From assembly GCA_030372985.1 (NCBI GenBank), contig JAUCQB010000019.1, forward strand, positions 1 through 41,229: a stretch of 41,229 bases of DNA, given 5' to 3'. The notes under the pieces are model-generated. The model was not told the DNA's origin. It saw only the letters and a program-made list of their open reading frames with translations, and did no database searches. This document shows positions 26,201-34,494 of this stretch, one piece after another (positions within the stretch are counted from its first letter, which is position 1; each line of letters starts with the position of its first letter). The DNA comes from Phycisphaerae bacterium (GTDB lineage Bacteria > Planctomycetota > Phycisphaerae > UBA1845 > PWPN01). The position numbers were made by a program, and so were the translations under genes.

Positions 26201-26702
26201 GTTCCAGACCGACGGGCGCATGTACCTGTTCTCATCCCTTTGTCCGGCGGCCCCGCCGGAAGGGTCTTTGCGGCTGATCACGATGGACGAAGACTGGCTT
26301 GTCTTCCTGGTGTTGGCGATCGTCTTGGCGCCCGGCGTGGCGCTGCTGTGGACAAGAGCGTCGGTTCGCTGGCTGGCTTGCGGCGTTTTTGTGGTTCTCC
26401 TGATCGCGATGGGTATCTTCTTCCCGACGCTGAGCCGACAGATCGTTGACGGAAAACTTGTGGCGGCGGTCGTAATCGTGCTGACGGTCTGGTGCCTGCA
26501 TTATGTCATTCGTGTTCGACCGTACGATCCTGTCATGATCGCCCGGCGCCAGGCCCGCGAGCAGGTGCGATTGGCCCGGATGGGGGCGAGAGCGCCGGCG
26601 GCAGGGGCCTCGCCGGCCGCCCCGGGGCCAAACGCAGGCTCGTCTGACGAGGCAGATGCCGTGAACAAAGACAGGAAGGAAGGAGACTCAAGCCATGCGT
26701 AA
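23217..26702 (+). CDS. Giant envelope protein A, beta-rich with C-terminal membrane anchor (1161 aa)
   Basis: It starts at ATG 23217 behind GAGGG. A signal peptide (about residues 1-32) is followed by a doubled motif at 56-87: YIPYEKLREVFEKQ and FLPYEEFEKLW. Then come about 900 residues of alternating short strands (such as LKVELLKKGWKEIPLQLATS, RWTIRIPEPGVKV, IQPRITTDSLVEV, PQVTARQLLTVSV). Three hydrophobic segments lie near 1025-1045, 1050-1070 and 1080-1100, and the tail is basic then Ala/Pro-rich. This implies a large exported domain held by a C-terminal anchor with a cytoplasmic tail. No enzyme motif is seen, and I do not recognise the family. The next gene overlaps by 8 bases and carries two more copies of the same architecture. 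Confidence 0.85.
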   Translation: MRTSFEPRSVCYLVFGLAATLAARALPAASAAGESAAPTVASRPGEAPPFTEQSIYIPYEKLREVFEKQGRGVFLPYEEFEKLWRAARERTKPPAEVGPPVDALITEASHDAVVTKDVVRVTAGLKVELLKKGWKEIPLQLATSAITTATIGGQPARIIFQPEAGYKLLLEKKADGSEIIDVKLEYVQAYSKAPGQNSVRFMCPQAPVSRWTIRIPEPGVKVNIEPLIAATEVPAGDSGAATQPSETVVLAFVGAAASVRLDWTPKAEGATGLEALVSVKGEQQVLIEEGVTRSRTTLTYEISRAELSQLVIAVPPEQKIVNVLDANVRQWTVKAADGKQHITVQLFEAARSSQRVLVELEHFRGEGDRAEVGIPVVEAVGVGRQQGIVAVQVASGLRAETMRHTGVLQIDAGELPAALAKTPWSFAYRYGAVPFDLRIQIEKIQPRITTDSLVEVLLEPDKLGIEVFAVYNIEQAGVFQLEMTVPADFEIRHVAGREAPGIAPVQVDTHDRQGDDKTRLVINLSQKAMGRVGLGVRLERRLTEPDLLAPTGKAATLAIPLPRVAGKAVERSVGRMIIHAPEGLRVNPGVTGGLRPTSFGEAVQDMGTPSEKRFAGARPVLAFAFGQEPAKLTLLAERRKPQVTARQLLTVSVDSGVVKYEAAFFYDILYSGVKSLRIDIPADLAPDVRNNSPGIRDKVIEPPPEDLRENHVAWSFTGETEFLGAAAIRLTWERKIDKLDLGKSVELAVPQLRPAEVDRHWGQIVLTKAESIDVQEAGEPTGVRPIDPQHDLMPGASVPNAARAFEFHDDWQLRIKVTRYKLEEVKRTSIERAVIQMVVTRGGQTTVQALYRIRSAHQRLAVSLPSGVEFDSEPLRMNGRRIPLERGDKDEFFIPLVGLNPDQSFLLELRYRIAGAGLHLSPPAFPSEPAVQKVYVCAFLPPEWTYLGSTGPWTDEMDWIWRPVLDRRPSANSSNAQLVSWVGEGISLAAGPADTFQTDGRMYLFSSLCPAAPPEGSLRLITMDEDWLVFLVLAIVLAPGVALLWTRASVRWLACGVFVVLLIAMGIFFPTLSRQIVDGKLVAAVVIVLTVWCLHYVIRVRPYDPVMIARRQAREQVRLARMGARAPAAGASPAAPGPNAGSSDEADAVNKDRKEGDSSHA

Positions 26703-29700
26703 GATACTCCTTCTGTTCCTGTCAACCGTCGTCGCACTGGCTTGGAGCGGGCACGTGCCTGGTGGGTCGGCGTTCGCGGAAACCGCTGAATCCCGGGGGG
26801 TTCGCGAACTGTATGTTCCGTTCGAGGACCTCAATGTTATTCTTGAGGGTCAGCCCCGGCGTGTGCTTCTGTCTCGCGAGGAGTATCAGGAGCTCAAGAA
26901 GGCGGCTGCCGCTGAAGCGGAAGCCCGCCCCGGCCACCATGCGGCCATTCTTGCGGCCGATTATCGCATCGAAATCCAGGCTGGTCGTGCGGTGATCACG
27001 GGTGAGCTTTCGATCGAGGTGTTCGTGCCGGGCGTCCATGCGCTTGCTCTGGACCTGTGGGGAGTGGGTTTGCGCAAGGCGGAACTGGACGACGGCAACG
27101 CCTCGATCGGCCGCTCGGACGATGGTCATCTCGACCTGTTCGTGAGCGGCAAGGGCCTGCATACTCTTCGCCTCGAGCTTGTCGCGCCGCTGGAGACGAC
27201 GGCGGCGACGCAGGTGCTCAATTACCGCTTGCCGACGCCGGCGGCCACGAGACTGCGACTGACCGTCCCGGGTGATGTGGAAGTGAAGGCTGGTGCAGAG
27301 ACGATCAGCCGAGAGGTCGAGCAGGACGGCAGCGTTACCCGTTTCGAGCTTGTTCCGCGGCGGGGGGACGTGTCGCTGGTCATGACACTGAACAGCAAGC
27401 TCCTTCGACAGGAGCGCGTGGTTGTCGCTCGCAGTGTCATGGTGGCTGAAGTGACGCAGGTCTATGAGCGTTTGCACGCCACTTTTTCCATGACCGCCCT
27501 CCACAAGGCCGTCGATGCGTTCGAGTTCCGGCTGCCGGAAGGGTTCGAAGTGACCTATGTCCAGTCGCCGCAGATAGCGCGGTGGAGCGTTGATTCGAGC
27601 GGCGGCGATCGCATTCTCCGTATTCATCTGCGTGAGCAGACGGCCGGGCTTGTGGTGTTGAGCCTTTCGGCAATTCGGACCGCCCCCAAGCTCGACGCGT
27701 GGTCGATGCCAAGGTTGACTCCGCTCGACGTGGAGGGGCTGGTATCCGTTGTCGGCCTGGTGCTTGAGGATCGTCTGCAACCCCGGTCCCTGAAGACGGA
27801 GGGCCTGATCCCCGTCGACACGCTGGTGTTGACGCGGGCTCTGCCGGCCTCGGTGTTTCAGGCAGAACCCGGATCACCCCGCGTGCGACCTGTCATCGCC
27901 GGTTACGCGCCGCAGCGGGATTTCGACATCCTGGCAGGATTTCGCAAGCCGGAGGCCGAGGTTTCCGTGACGACCAACCTGCTGCTGACGCTGACGGACA
28001 AGGGACACGAGATGCGCGGCGGCTTTGCCATTCTGCCGAAGGAAGAAAAGCGTTTCAGTTTCGATTTCGTCGCCCTGAAAGGCTGGGATGTAACCGCCGT
28101 CACCGATTATGAGAACAAAGCACTGCTCATCGAGCGATTCGATCGTCCGGAAGGGGGCACGCGAGTTCACGTCAGGCTCACGCAGGGAGTCGCATCGCTG
28201 CAGGAGTATCGGATTTACTTTCAGGCCTCACATCAGCCGGCCGGGTGGTTGGATGCCTGGACGACAAAGGAAACGGCGTTTCCGGTTTTCGCCGTGCTGG
28301 GGGCCTCTCGTGAAAGCGGCGCGCTGGCCGTCGCGGTCAAGGACGACATGACCGTGAGGCCGACCGAGACCGAACGAATTGAACCGCTCGACGAGCACGA
28401 AAAGCAGAAATACGGCCTGGGGGGGGTGCCGACCCAGTTGGCTTTCCGTTTTGAGGGAGCTGATTACCGGATGGTGCTGGCCGCCGAGCGGGTGAAGCCC
28501 AGACTCACTGCGCGAAGCGTCTCATCATTTGTCGTCACACCTGACTTTCTGGTCACCCACTATGAGATTGTCTATGACGTCCAGGAGGCCGCGACGCGCG
28601 AGCTTGCCCTGCTCCTGCCGAAGAGCATGCCCGAGTCATTGGCCATTCGTGGGCTCAGTCCCACGCGTCTGAAGGAATACTCCAGCCAGTTGGACGGCGA
28701 TAACAGACGCTGGCGGATTCTGTTGGCCGACCCCGGCCGAGGGAGCGTGCGTCTGGCTGTGGAGTGCCAGCAGCCTTTGACCGAAGAGTCCTTGAGCAAC
28801 CTGTCTCTACCGGTCGTGAAGGCCGAAGGGGTGTCGTATCAATCGGGCCTGGTATCCGTGGAAGGAAGCGCGGAACTGAACGTCGAGGTCAAGTCGGATC
28901 TTGGCAAAGCCGACGTGGGTGAACTGGTCGATGCTGAGTATCAGCCTGGAAAGCGGTTGCTTGGCGTCTATCGCTTTGTCGGAGACCAGCCGGCGATCAC
29001 CGTAAGCGCTTCGCGGGATGCCGCCTATACTCTCCCTGCGGTCATTGTCCAGCGAGCCGAGTTCGCGACGCTGCTTGACGCGGGCGGCCTGGCCCAGACG
29101 GCGGCCCGCTATGCCCTGCGCACCAAGGCTCCGTTCGTGCAGCTTGAACTGCCTTCCGGCTCGAAGCTCTGGTCAGTCGAAGTCGATGGTCTGCCGGCCA
29201 CGCCTCAGCGAGAGGGCGAGTCATTGATGATCAGTCTGCCGGCCAAGGCGGGCGGGGCATTGCGCGATCTGCGCGTCGTCTATGAGACACAGATCGACGG
29301 CGTGGCATTATTCGGCAACCTCGAGGTCTCAGCCCCAAGGCTTCGTCTGCGAAGTGAGGAAGGGGGAGCACTGATCGACGTTCCGGCTGCCGACCTCCTG
29401 TGGCGACTGTATACGCCGAGCGGCTATGAGGTCTTGTCAACAGGCGGAACCGTGGTCACCGAGCAGGTGCCGCCGTCGAAACTCGCTTTGAGCAACGTCG
29501 CCGAGTGGTTGTTCAAGACCTGCGGCGGTGTGAACTGGTTCTACGGATCGTATGGACTGGCCCGTGCCCGTGCAATGGCGAGAACCAGCAAGATGCGCCT
29601 CTATGACGAACTCAATGCCGCTTCAAAGGAGGAGAGTGATATACCCCTTGCAGTGGGCGCTCCTGTGCCGCCACGCGACGCTACCGTTCAACCGCGGCAG

Positions 29701-32700
29701 CCTGTGCCGCCACCCCCGCCACCGCCCTCTGTGCGCGAAGATCATGCCGCTCAGCCAGAATCAAAGGCGGTGCTGACACCCCAGGCGGCATCGGCGGCAA
29801 AGGCGCCGGCCAAGCCACAGCAGCCCGGCGTCGGTTGGGCGCTCCTCGGCGTTCGCAGTCTGAGAATTGACTTGCAGCAAGCCGGTGAAGAGATGGTGTT
29901 CCACAGTCTTGGCGAGGAGCCGAGACTTGTGGTCGGTGTCGCCAACACACGGCGATCGAGCTCGCTGGCGTGGACACTGGCCGGCCTTGTGATTCTGGTC
30001 GGTCTGGCACGAGTCCATTGGCCGGCGAAGTCTCGTGCGGCCATGGTGATCGCGATCATCGCCGTCGCCACGATTCTTCCGCTGATCACCGGATCGGCGG
30101 CTCTGGCCCAGGTCCTGAATCCGGCCTGTTACGCCGGCTTCGCACTGATTCCGCTTTATGTGGCTATCTCGCTGATTCGCCGGCTGGCCGCCCGCTTCCG
30201 CCCGAGCTCCGCAACCTCGAATCTGGTCGCGACGGCCACTGCCGCGCTACTGGTCATGCTGGCCCTATGTCCGGCGGCGCGCGCTGAAACGAGCGATGAA
30301 CCGATGATTCATTCGCTGGTCGAGCGGCTGCGGCCGCCGGCACCGGTCAGCGTCCCGGCCGATGCCATGATCGTGCCATACGACCCCAAGACAGGCACGG
30401 GTATCCGGGATGCTGCCCAGTTGCTGGTGCCGTACGAACAGTTCGTCGAGTTGTGGAACCAGGCTCACCCGGATCAACAGATCGAGGCGGTCAAGCCGCC
30501 GAAGTCTTACGGTCTTGCGGGGGCGACCTACATCGCGACGTTGCAGGGCGATGAGTACTTGCTTGTCGAAGGGGTCATTGAGATTGAGGCATACACCGAC
30601 GAGATGGTCTCGATTCCCCTGGGGCTGGAAGGGGGGGTGCTTGCCGGCGCAACGCTGGACGGCAAGACGGCCCGGTTGAGCATCGCCACGATGAGCGCAG
30701 AGCAGCCCTCGCCGGCGGTTCAGGTCCCCGCGAAAGGCAAGCGCGCGCCGGCGGGGAGCGTTTTGTTGCTGCATGTCGCCGGGAAGGGTCGGCACCGCCT
30801 CGAATTGAGTGTACGGATGAGACTTGATCGTCCCGGCGGCTGGCGGGTAGCCCAGGGTCAGCTGCCAGCGGCCCCCGCGACGGCGCTCAACCTGGTCATC
30901 CCACAGGCACAGACCGAGCTCCGCATCGGCCAAATCGCCGACCGGCGGACGCTGGTCACCAGCGGTCCCGGCGAGGTCTTCAATACTGCACTCAATGCCG
31001 ATGGCAGGTTTGACGTGAGTTGGCGGCCCAAGGTCGGTGAAGCGGCCATCGATCGGAGCCTCACGATCGAGTCGTCGGCACGATTCGACATCCAGGAGGA
31101 CGGCCTGATGCTTGTCTGGACGCTGCGGTTGTCATTTCGCCGCGGCGAGCGGGAGTTCTTCCGTTTCGGGTTGCCGACCGACTACATCGTGCTCCAGGTG
31201 ACCGGCAGCAACGTGCGCGGCTGGGAGACTCGTGACGTCGACGGCCGCCGGGAGATCGAAGTGACCCTGCTGAAGCCGGCCAGGGATCGCGATGACATCA
31301 CCGTTCACCTCTGGCATCGGGGGCAGGTGGGAGACAAGTCGCTCTCGACCTTTGAGCTGCCCATGGTGACCGTGCCGGATGCGGTTCTTCACCAGGGTTC
31401 GGTTGCCATTCGCCGGAGCCCGTTGTTGAACCTGAGAACCATCGAGGTGGCGGGTGTGGCTCGCACCGATCTGACGGACGCAACGACCTCGCGGCCGGCC
31501 GATATCAGCCCGCTGGGGATCCGGTCGTACCAGGCCTATCGATTCGCGGCAACGCCGTTTCGGATTCGCCTGGAGGCCACGCCTGTGAGTGCTCGTGTCA
31601 CGGCGCGCTTTCAAACCATTCTTCGCGTTGCGGAACGCGAGCGGATGCTCGAATCACGAGTAATCCTCAAGGTGGAAGACCGGCCGCTTTACCAGGTTCG
31701 CATCGCCCTGCCCGCCGATCTGAAGGTTGATCGGGTCACGGCCCCAGGGGTGTTCGAATGGGCGATCACGCAGCAGGCCGGCGAACCCTTGCTGAACATC
31801 TATCTGGCCAGCGGGCAGCGCGGTGATGTTCCGATCACGCTGACCGGTACGCTCGGCAAGCCGGGTCCGGTTGAGCAGGTCCCCCTGCCCAGAGTGGCGG
31901 TTCTGGACGTCGCCGAGCAGGAGGGGGACATCGTTGTTCAGGGAGATCCGTCGTACCGCATCGAGGCGGAGGATCTGGTCGCTTGTGAGTCGGTTCTGCT
32001 CACGCGCGTTTTTGGATGGCTGACGGACGCTCAACGTCCGCTGGCTCGGCTCGCGGTTCACTACCGCGGCGACAAGTACGCAGGCTCGGTGCGTGTGACT
32101 CAACGGCAGCCGGGCGTTTCATGCCATACCGTCACCAGCGTTCGCGTAACCGGACGGGCGATCGAGGAGACGGTCCTTCTGGATTTCACAGTTCGCGATG
32201 CCGGGATCAGGGAGCTGAGTTTTCTCCTGCCGGCACAGATGGAGGATGCCCGTATCAGCGTGCCGCAACTGCGCCTGAAGACCATCGAGCAGCCGGCCAG
32301 CGACCAGCCGGATGCGCCGATACGCGTGCGGCTCGAGCTGCAGGACAGGCTGATGGGGCAGCTTCGCGTCCTGGTGGAGAACGACCGGCTTCTCACAGCG
32401 GCGGTTCAGAGCGTGCCGATTCCGGTGGTGGAGACGGGGCGCACGACCCGGCGATATGTCGTGCTTGAAAGTGCCGGTCGCAGCGAGGTCGTCATCGAGT
32501 CATCGCCGGGGCTCGATGCACTGACGCGCGAGCAACAGGAGTGGAGATGGCTCAGTTCGGTCCTTGGCGGGAAGGTGACGCAGGCTTATCTGGTACAGCC
32601 CGATGCCCAGCAGCCCGCGCTGAACTTCCGCACGCAGGACCGCGCCGTTGTGGAGACGGCCGGTGCTTCGATCGGCCTGGCTGAGACGCTGATGGTCGTC

Positions 32701-34440
32701 GATGCCGAAGGCACGTACCGGGCGGCCCAGATCCTGAGGGTGAACAACGCCACCGAGCAGCATCTGGAAATCCTTTTGCCCGCGGGGGCGGTCCTCTGGA
32801 CCGCGCAGGTCGCCGGCGAACCGGTCAAGCCTACTCAAGTGCCGGACACGACCAAGGTTCGCCACGTGCGTATCCCTCTGATCAAAACAGCCGCCGGTGA
32901 TCTCGACTATGAGGTCGTTCTCAAGTACGGCGGTCGGCTTGGCTCTGTGGGCATCACCAGGTCGGTGACGTTTCCAGTGATCGAGACCGTCAACATCGAG
33001 GTAGCTCTGAGTCAGGTTCGCCTGTACCTGCCGGAAACGCATCGCTGGTTCCGCTTCGGCGGGACGATGCGGCAGACAGGTGATGAGGTTGAGCTGGCGG
33101 CTGACTATGTGGCATATCAGACGAAGAAGGCCCGCCAACTGGCCGAGGCGCTGAGCTCGGCCGACGATTACGCCAAGATCCGGGCGGCTGAGAACGTGAG
33201 AGTGCTCGAAGGGGAGATGCAGGAGTTTCAGAGGTTTAACAAAGCGATTGCTCAGGAAGGCAGACTGCGAACGGAACTGTTCTCGAACGCACTGGTTGTC
33301 TCGCAGGCCGGGGAGCAGGTCAAGGAACTCGCCAAAGCACTGGAAAAGGCGGGGGCGACGGACAGCCGCGGCGATTTGAATGACTACTTCGTCGGCCAGA
33401 GGAACGTCCGATCGAGCAATGTGGTCATCGAGCTGGGCGCCAATTTCGACACCAGAGAGGTCCCGGCGGCAACACTTCAACCGGGCGGGGACGATGGTTT
33501 CAGCCATGACTGGTTCGTTGCCAACGGACTGGTGACCCCGGCCCCGCAGTCCATCACCTGGAATGTCACTGCAACCGCTCCTGCCGATGTGCAGGATCTC
33601 GCCGGCGTTCAGGGTGTCGCGAATCTGTACTTCGACATCAACGGGCGAAAGGGCAAGGCCGGGCAACCTGCCGCTCCGCAGGTGATTCAGGACGCGCAGA
33701 TGGAAACCCTCCGCCGGAGCTTCGACAGGCTCCAGACGACCGCGGAGGGAAGCGATGTTCTTGATGGAAAAGACAGCACGTTGACGCGTTACCAGGGCGT
33801 CTTGCGTGAGCAGGCGTCGGCGTCGCAACGCCGTTCGACCGCATCATATCGTTACGGCGGGGAACCAGGCAGCACGAGCACGATCACGCTGGACGCGACT
33901 GAGTCCGACGGTGATGGCACAGAGGACCGTAGCCGATACCGCGGCACCATGGGCGGCATGGGTATGGGAGGCATGGGCGCCGGATACGGCGCGTACGCTG
34001 GAGGGGGCGACGGAATAACGGGCGATGCAGATGATGACGTCTTGACCGGGGGCGAGTCTCGCAGTTTTTCGACCAGAGGACTTGCCAGCCTTGATGTCGA
34101 TATCCCCGTCCGCGGACAGGTCTACTTCTTCACCACCCCCCGAGGCAAGGCGGAGATCACCGCCCGGGCCGTCTCTTGTGGTTTCATCGCGAACCTTGGA
34201 TATCTCGTCGTCGCGCTGGGGGTCCTGGCTGTGGCGACCGCGTGCTATCGCGCCTTGGGGCGGGAGGCATGCACCTGCAGCACCGGTCGACGCCCGGCAA
34301 TCGTGATGATCGTTCTGGGCCTGATCGCCGTCATCGTAGGCTTTCTGCCCGTGGCGGGATTGCTCGTTCTGCTGGCGGGTCTCATCCTGCTGCTTCGAGC
34401 CAAGCGCAAGCCTGCAGTCGGCCTGCCGGAGTCAGCTTGA
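26695..34440 (+). CDS. Giant envelope protein B, two fused copies of the protein A module (2581 aa)
   Basis: It starts at ATG 26695 inside the end of gene A, behind AAGGAAGGAG: coupled translation. Half 1 has a signal peptide (1-29), LYVPFEDLNVILE at 39-51, beta repeats, a Pro-rich linker (about 987-1040) and membrane segments at about 1090-1160. A further hydrophobic stretch ending CPAARA-ETSDEP at 1197 looks like a second signal peptide inside the chain. Half 2 begins with MIVPYDP and LLVPYEQFVELWNQ, repeats the module, then has a Lys/Glu/Ala-rich coiled-coil region (about 2141-2220), a Met/Gly/Tyr-rich stretch (about 2418-2440) and C-terminal membrane segments (about 2495-2515, 2534-2570). 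All of it is in one open frame with normal coding character. The function is unknown; a structural or scaffolding role at the envelope is inference. Confidence 0.85.
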   Translation: MRKILLLFLSTVVALAWSGHVPGGSAFAETAESRGVRELYVPFEDLNVILEGQPRRVLLSREEYQELKKAAAAEAEARPGHHAAILAADYRIEIQAGRAVITGELSIEVFVPGVHALALDLWGVGLRKAELDDGNASIGRSDDGHLDLFVSGKGLHTLRLELVAPLETTAATQVLNYRLPTPAATRLRLTVPGDVEVKAGAETISREVEQDGSVTRFELVPRRGDVSLVMTLNSKLLRQERVVVARSVMVAEVTQVYERLHATFSMTALHKAVDAFEFRLPEGFEVTYVQSPQIARWSVDSSGGDRILRIHLREQTAGLVVLSLSAIRTAPKLDAWSMPRLTPLDVEGLVSVVGLVLEDRLQPRSLKTEGLIPVDTLVLTRALPASVFQAEPGSPRVRPVIAGYAPQRDFDILAGFRKPEAEVSVTTNLLLTLTDKGHEMRGGFAILPKEEKRFSFDFVALKGWDVTAVTDYENKALLIERFDRPEGGTRVHVRLTQGVASLQEYRIYFQASHQPAGWLDAWTTKETAFPVFAVLGASRESGALAVAVKDDMTVRPTETERIEPLDEHEKQKYGLGGVPTQLAFRFEGADYRMVLAAERVKPRLTARSVSSFVVTPDFLVTHYEIVYDVQEAATRELALLLPKSMPESLAIRGLSPTRLKEYSSQLDGDNRRWRILLADPGRGSVRLAVECQQPLTEESLSNLSLPVVKAEGVSYQSGLVSVEGSAELNVEVKSDLGKADVGELVDAEYQPGKRLLGVYRFVGDQPAITVSASRDAAYTLPAVIVQRAEFATLLDAGGLAQTAARYALRTKAPFVQLELPSGSKLWSVEVDGLPATPQREGESLMISLPAKAGGALRDLRVVYETQIDGVALFGNLEVSAPRLRLRSEEGGALIDVPAADLLWRLYTPSGYEVLSTGGTVVTEQVPPSKLALSNVAEWLFKTCGGVNWFYGSYGLARARAMARTSKMRLYDELNAASKEESDIPLAVGAPVPPRDATVQPRQPVPPPPPPPSVREDHAAQPESKAVLTPQAASAAKAPAKPQQPGVGWALLGVRSLRIDLQQAGEEMVFHSLGEEPRLVVGVANTRRSSSLAWTLAGLVILVGLARVHWPAKSRAAMVIAIIAVATILPLITGSAALAQVLNPACYAGFALIPLYVAISLIRRLAARFRPSSATSNLVATATAALLVMLALCPAARAETSDEPMIHSLVERLRPPAPVSVPADAMIVPYDPKTGTGIRDAAQLLVPYEQFVELWNQAHPDQQIEAVKPPKSYGLAGATYIATLQGDEYLLVEGVIEIEAYTDEMVSIPLGLEGGVLAGATLDGKTARLSIATMSAEQPSPAVQVPAKGKRAPAGSVLLLHVAGKGRHRLELSVRMRLDRPGGWRVAQGQLPAAPATALNLVIPQAQTELRIGQIADRRTLVTSGPGEVFNTALNADGRFDVSWRPKVGEAAIDRSLTIESSARFDIQEDGLMLVWTLRLSFRRGEREFFRFGLPTDYIVLQVTGSNVRGWETRDVDGRREIEVTLLKPARDRDDITVHLWHRGQVGDKSLSTFELPMVTVPDAVLHQGSVAIRRSPLLNLRTIEVAGVARTDLTDATTSRPADISPLGIRSYQAYRFAATPFRIRLEATPVSARVTARFQTILRVAERERMLESRVILKVEDRPLYQVRIALPADLKVDRVTAPGVFEWAITQQAGEPLLNIYLASGQRGDVPITLTGTLGKPGPVEQVPLPRVAVLDVAEQEGDIVVQGDPSYRIEAEDLVACESVLLTRVFGWLTDAQRPLARLAVHYRGDKYAGSVRVTQRQPGVSCHTVTSVRVTGRAIEETVLLDFTVRDAGIRELSFLLPAQMEDARISVPQLRLKTIEQPASDQPDAPIRVRLELQDRLMGQLRVLVENDRLLTAAVQSVPIPVVETGRTTRRYVVLESAGRSEVVIESSPGLDALTREQQEWRWLSSVLGGKVTQAYLVQPDAQQPALNFRTQDRAVVETAGASIGLAETLMVVDAEGTYRAAQILRVNNATEQHLEILLPAGAVLWTAQVAGEPVKPTQVPDTTKVRHVRIPLIKTAAGDLDYEVVLKYGGRLGSVGITRSVTFPVIETVNIEVALSQVRLYLPETHRWFRFGGTMRQTGDEVELAADYVAYQTKKARQLAEALSSADDYAKIRAAENVRVLEGEMQEFQRFNKAIAQEGRLRTELFSNALVVSQAGEQVKELAKALEKAGATDSRGDLNDYFVGQRNVRSSNVVIELGANFDTREVPAATLQPGGDDGFSHDWFVANGLVTPAPQSITWNVTATAPADVQDLAGVQGVANLYFDINGRKGKAGQPAAPQVIQDAQMETLRRSFDRLQTTAEGSDVLDGKDSTLTRYQGVLREQASASQRRSTASYRYGGEPGSTSTITLDATESDGDGTEDRSRYRGTMGGMGMGGMGAGYGAYAGGGDGITGDADDDVLTGGESRSFSTRGLASLDVDIPVRGQVYFFTTPRGKAEITARAVSCGFIANLGYLVVALGVLAVATACYRALGREACTCSTGRRPAIVMIVLGLIAVIVGFLPVAGLLVLLAGLILLLRAKRKPAVGLPESA

Positions 34441-34494
34441 TCAGCTCGGCGAGTGAACCTGCTCAGGCGGCTCATGGCCCGCATCTGGGGGCTT

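Noticed and set aside
26722..27780. 352-codon minus-strand frame
   Set aside because: It is antisense to the start of giant gene B with no protein family features; it is a shadow frame.
32500..33828. 442-codon frame on the minus strand
   Set aside because: It is entirely antisense to giant gene B, has no ribosome site, and its composition is that of a reverse-frame shadow of a high-GC gene.
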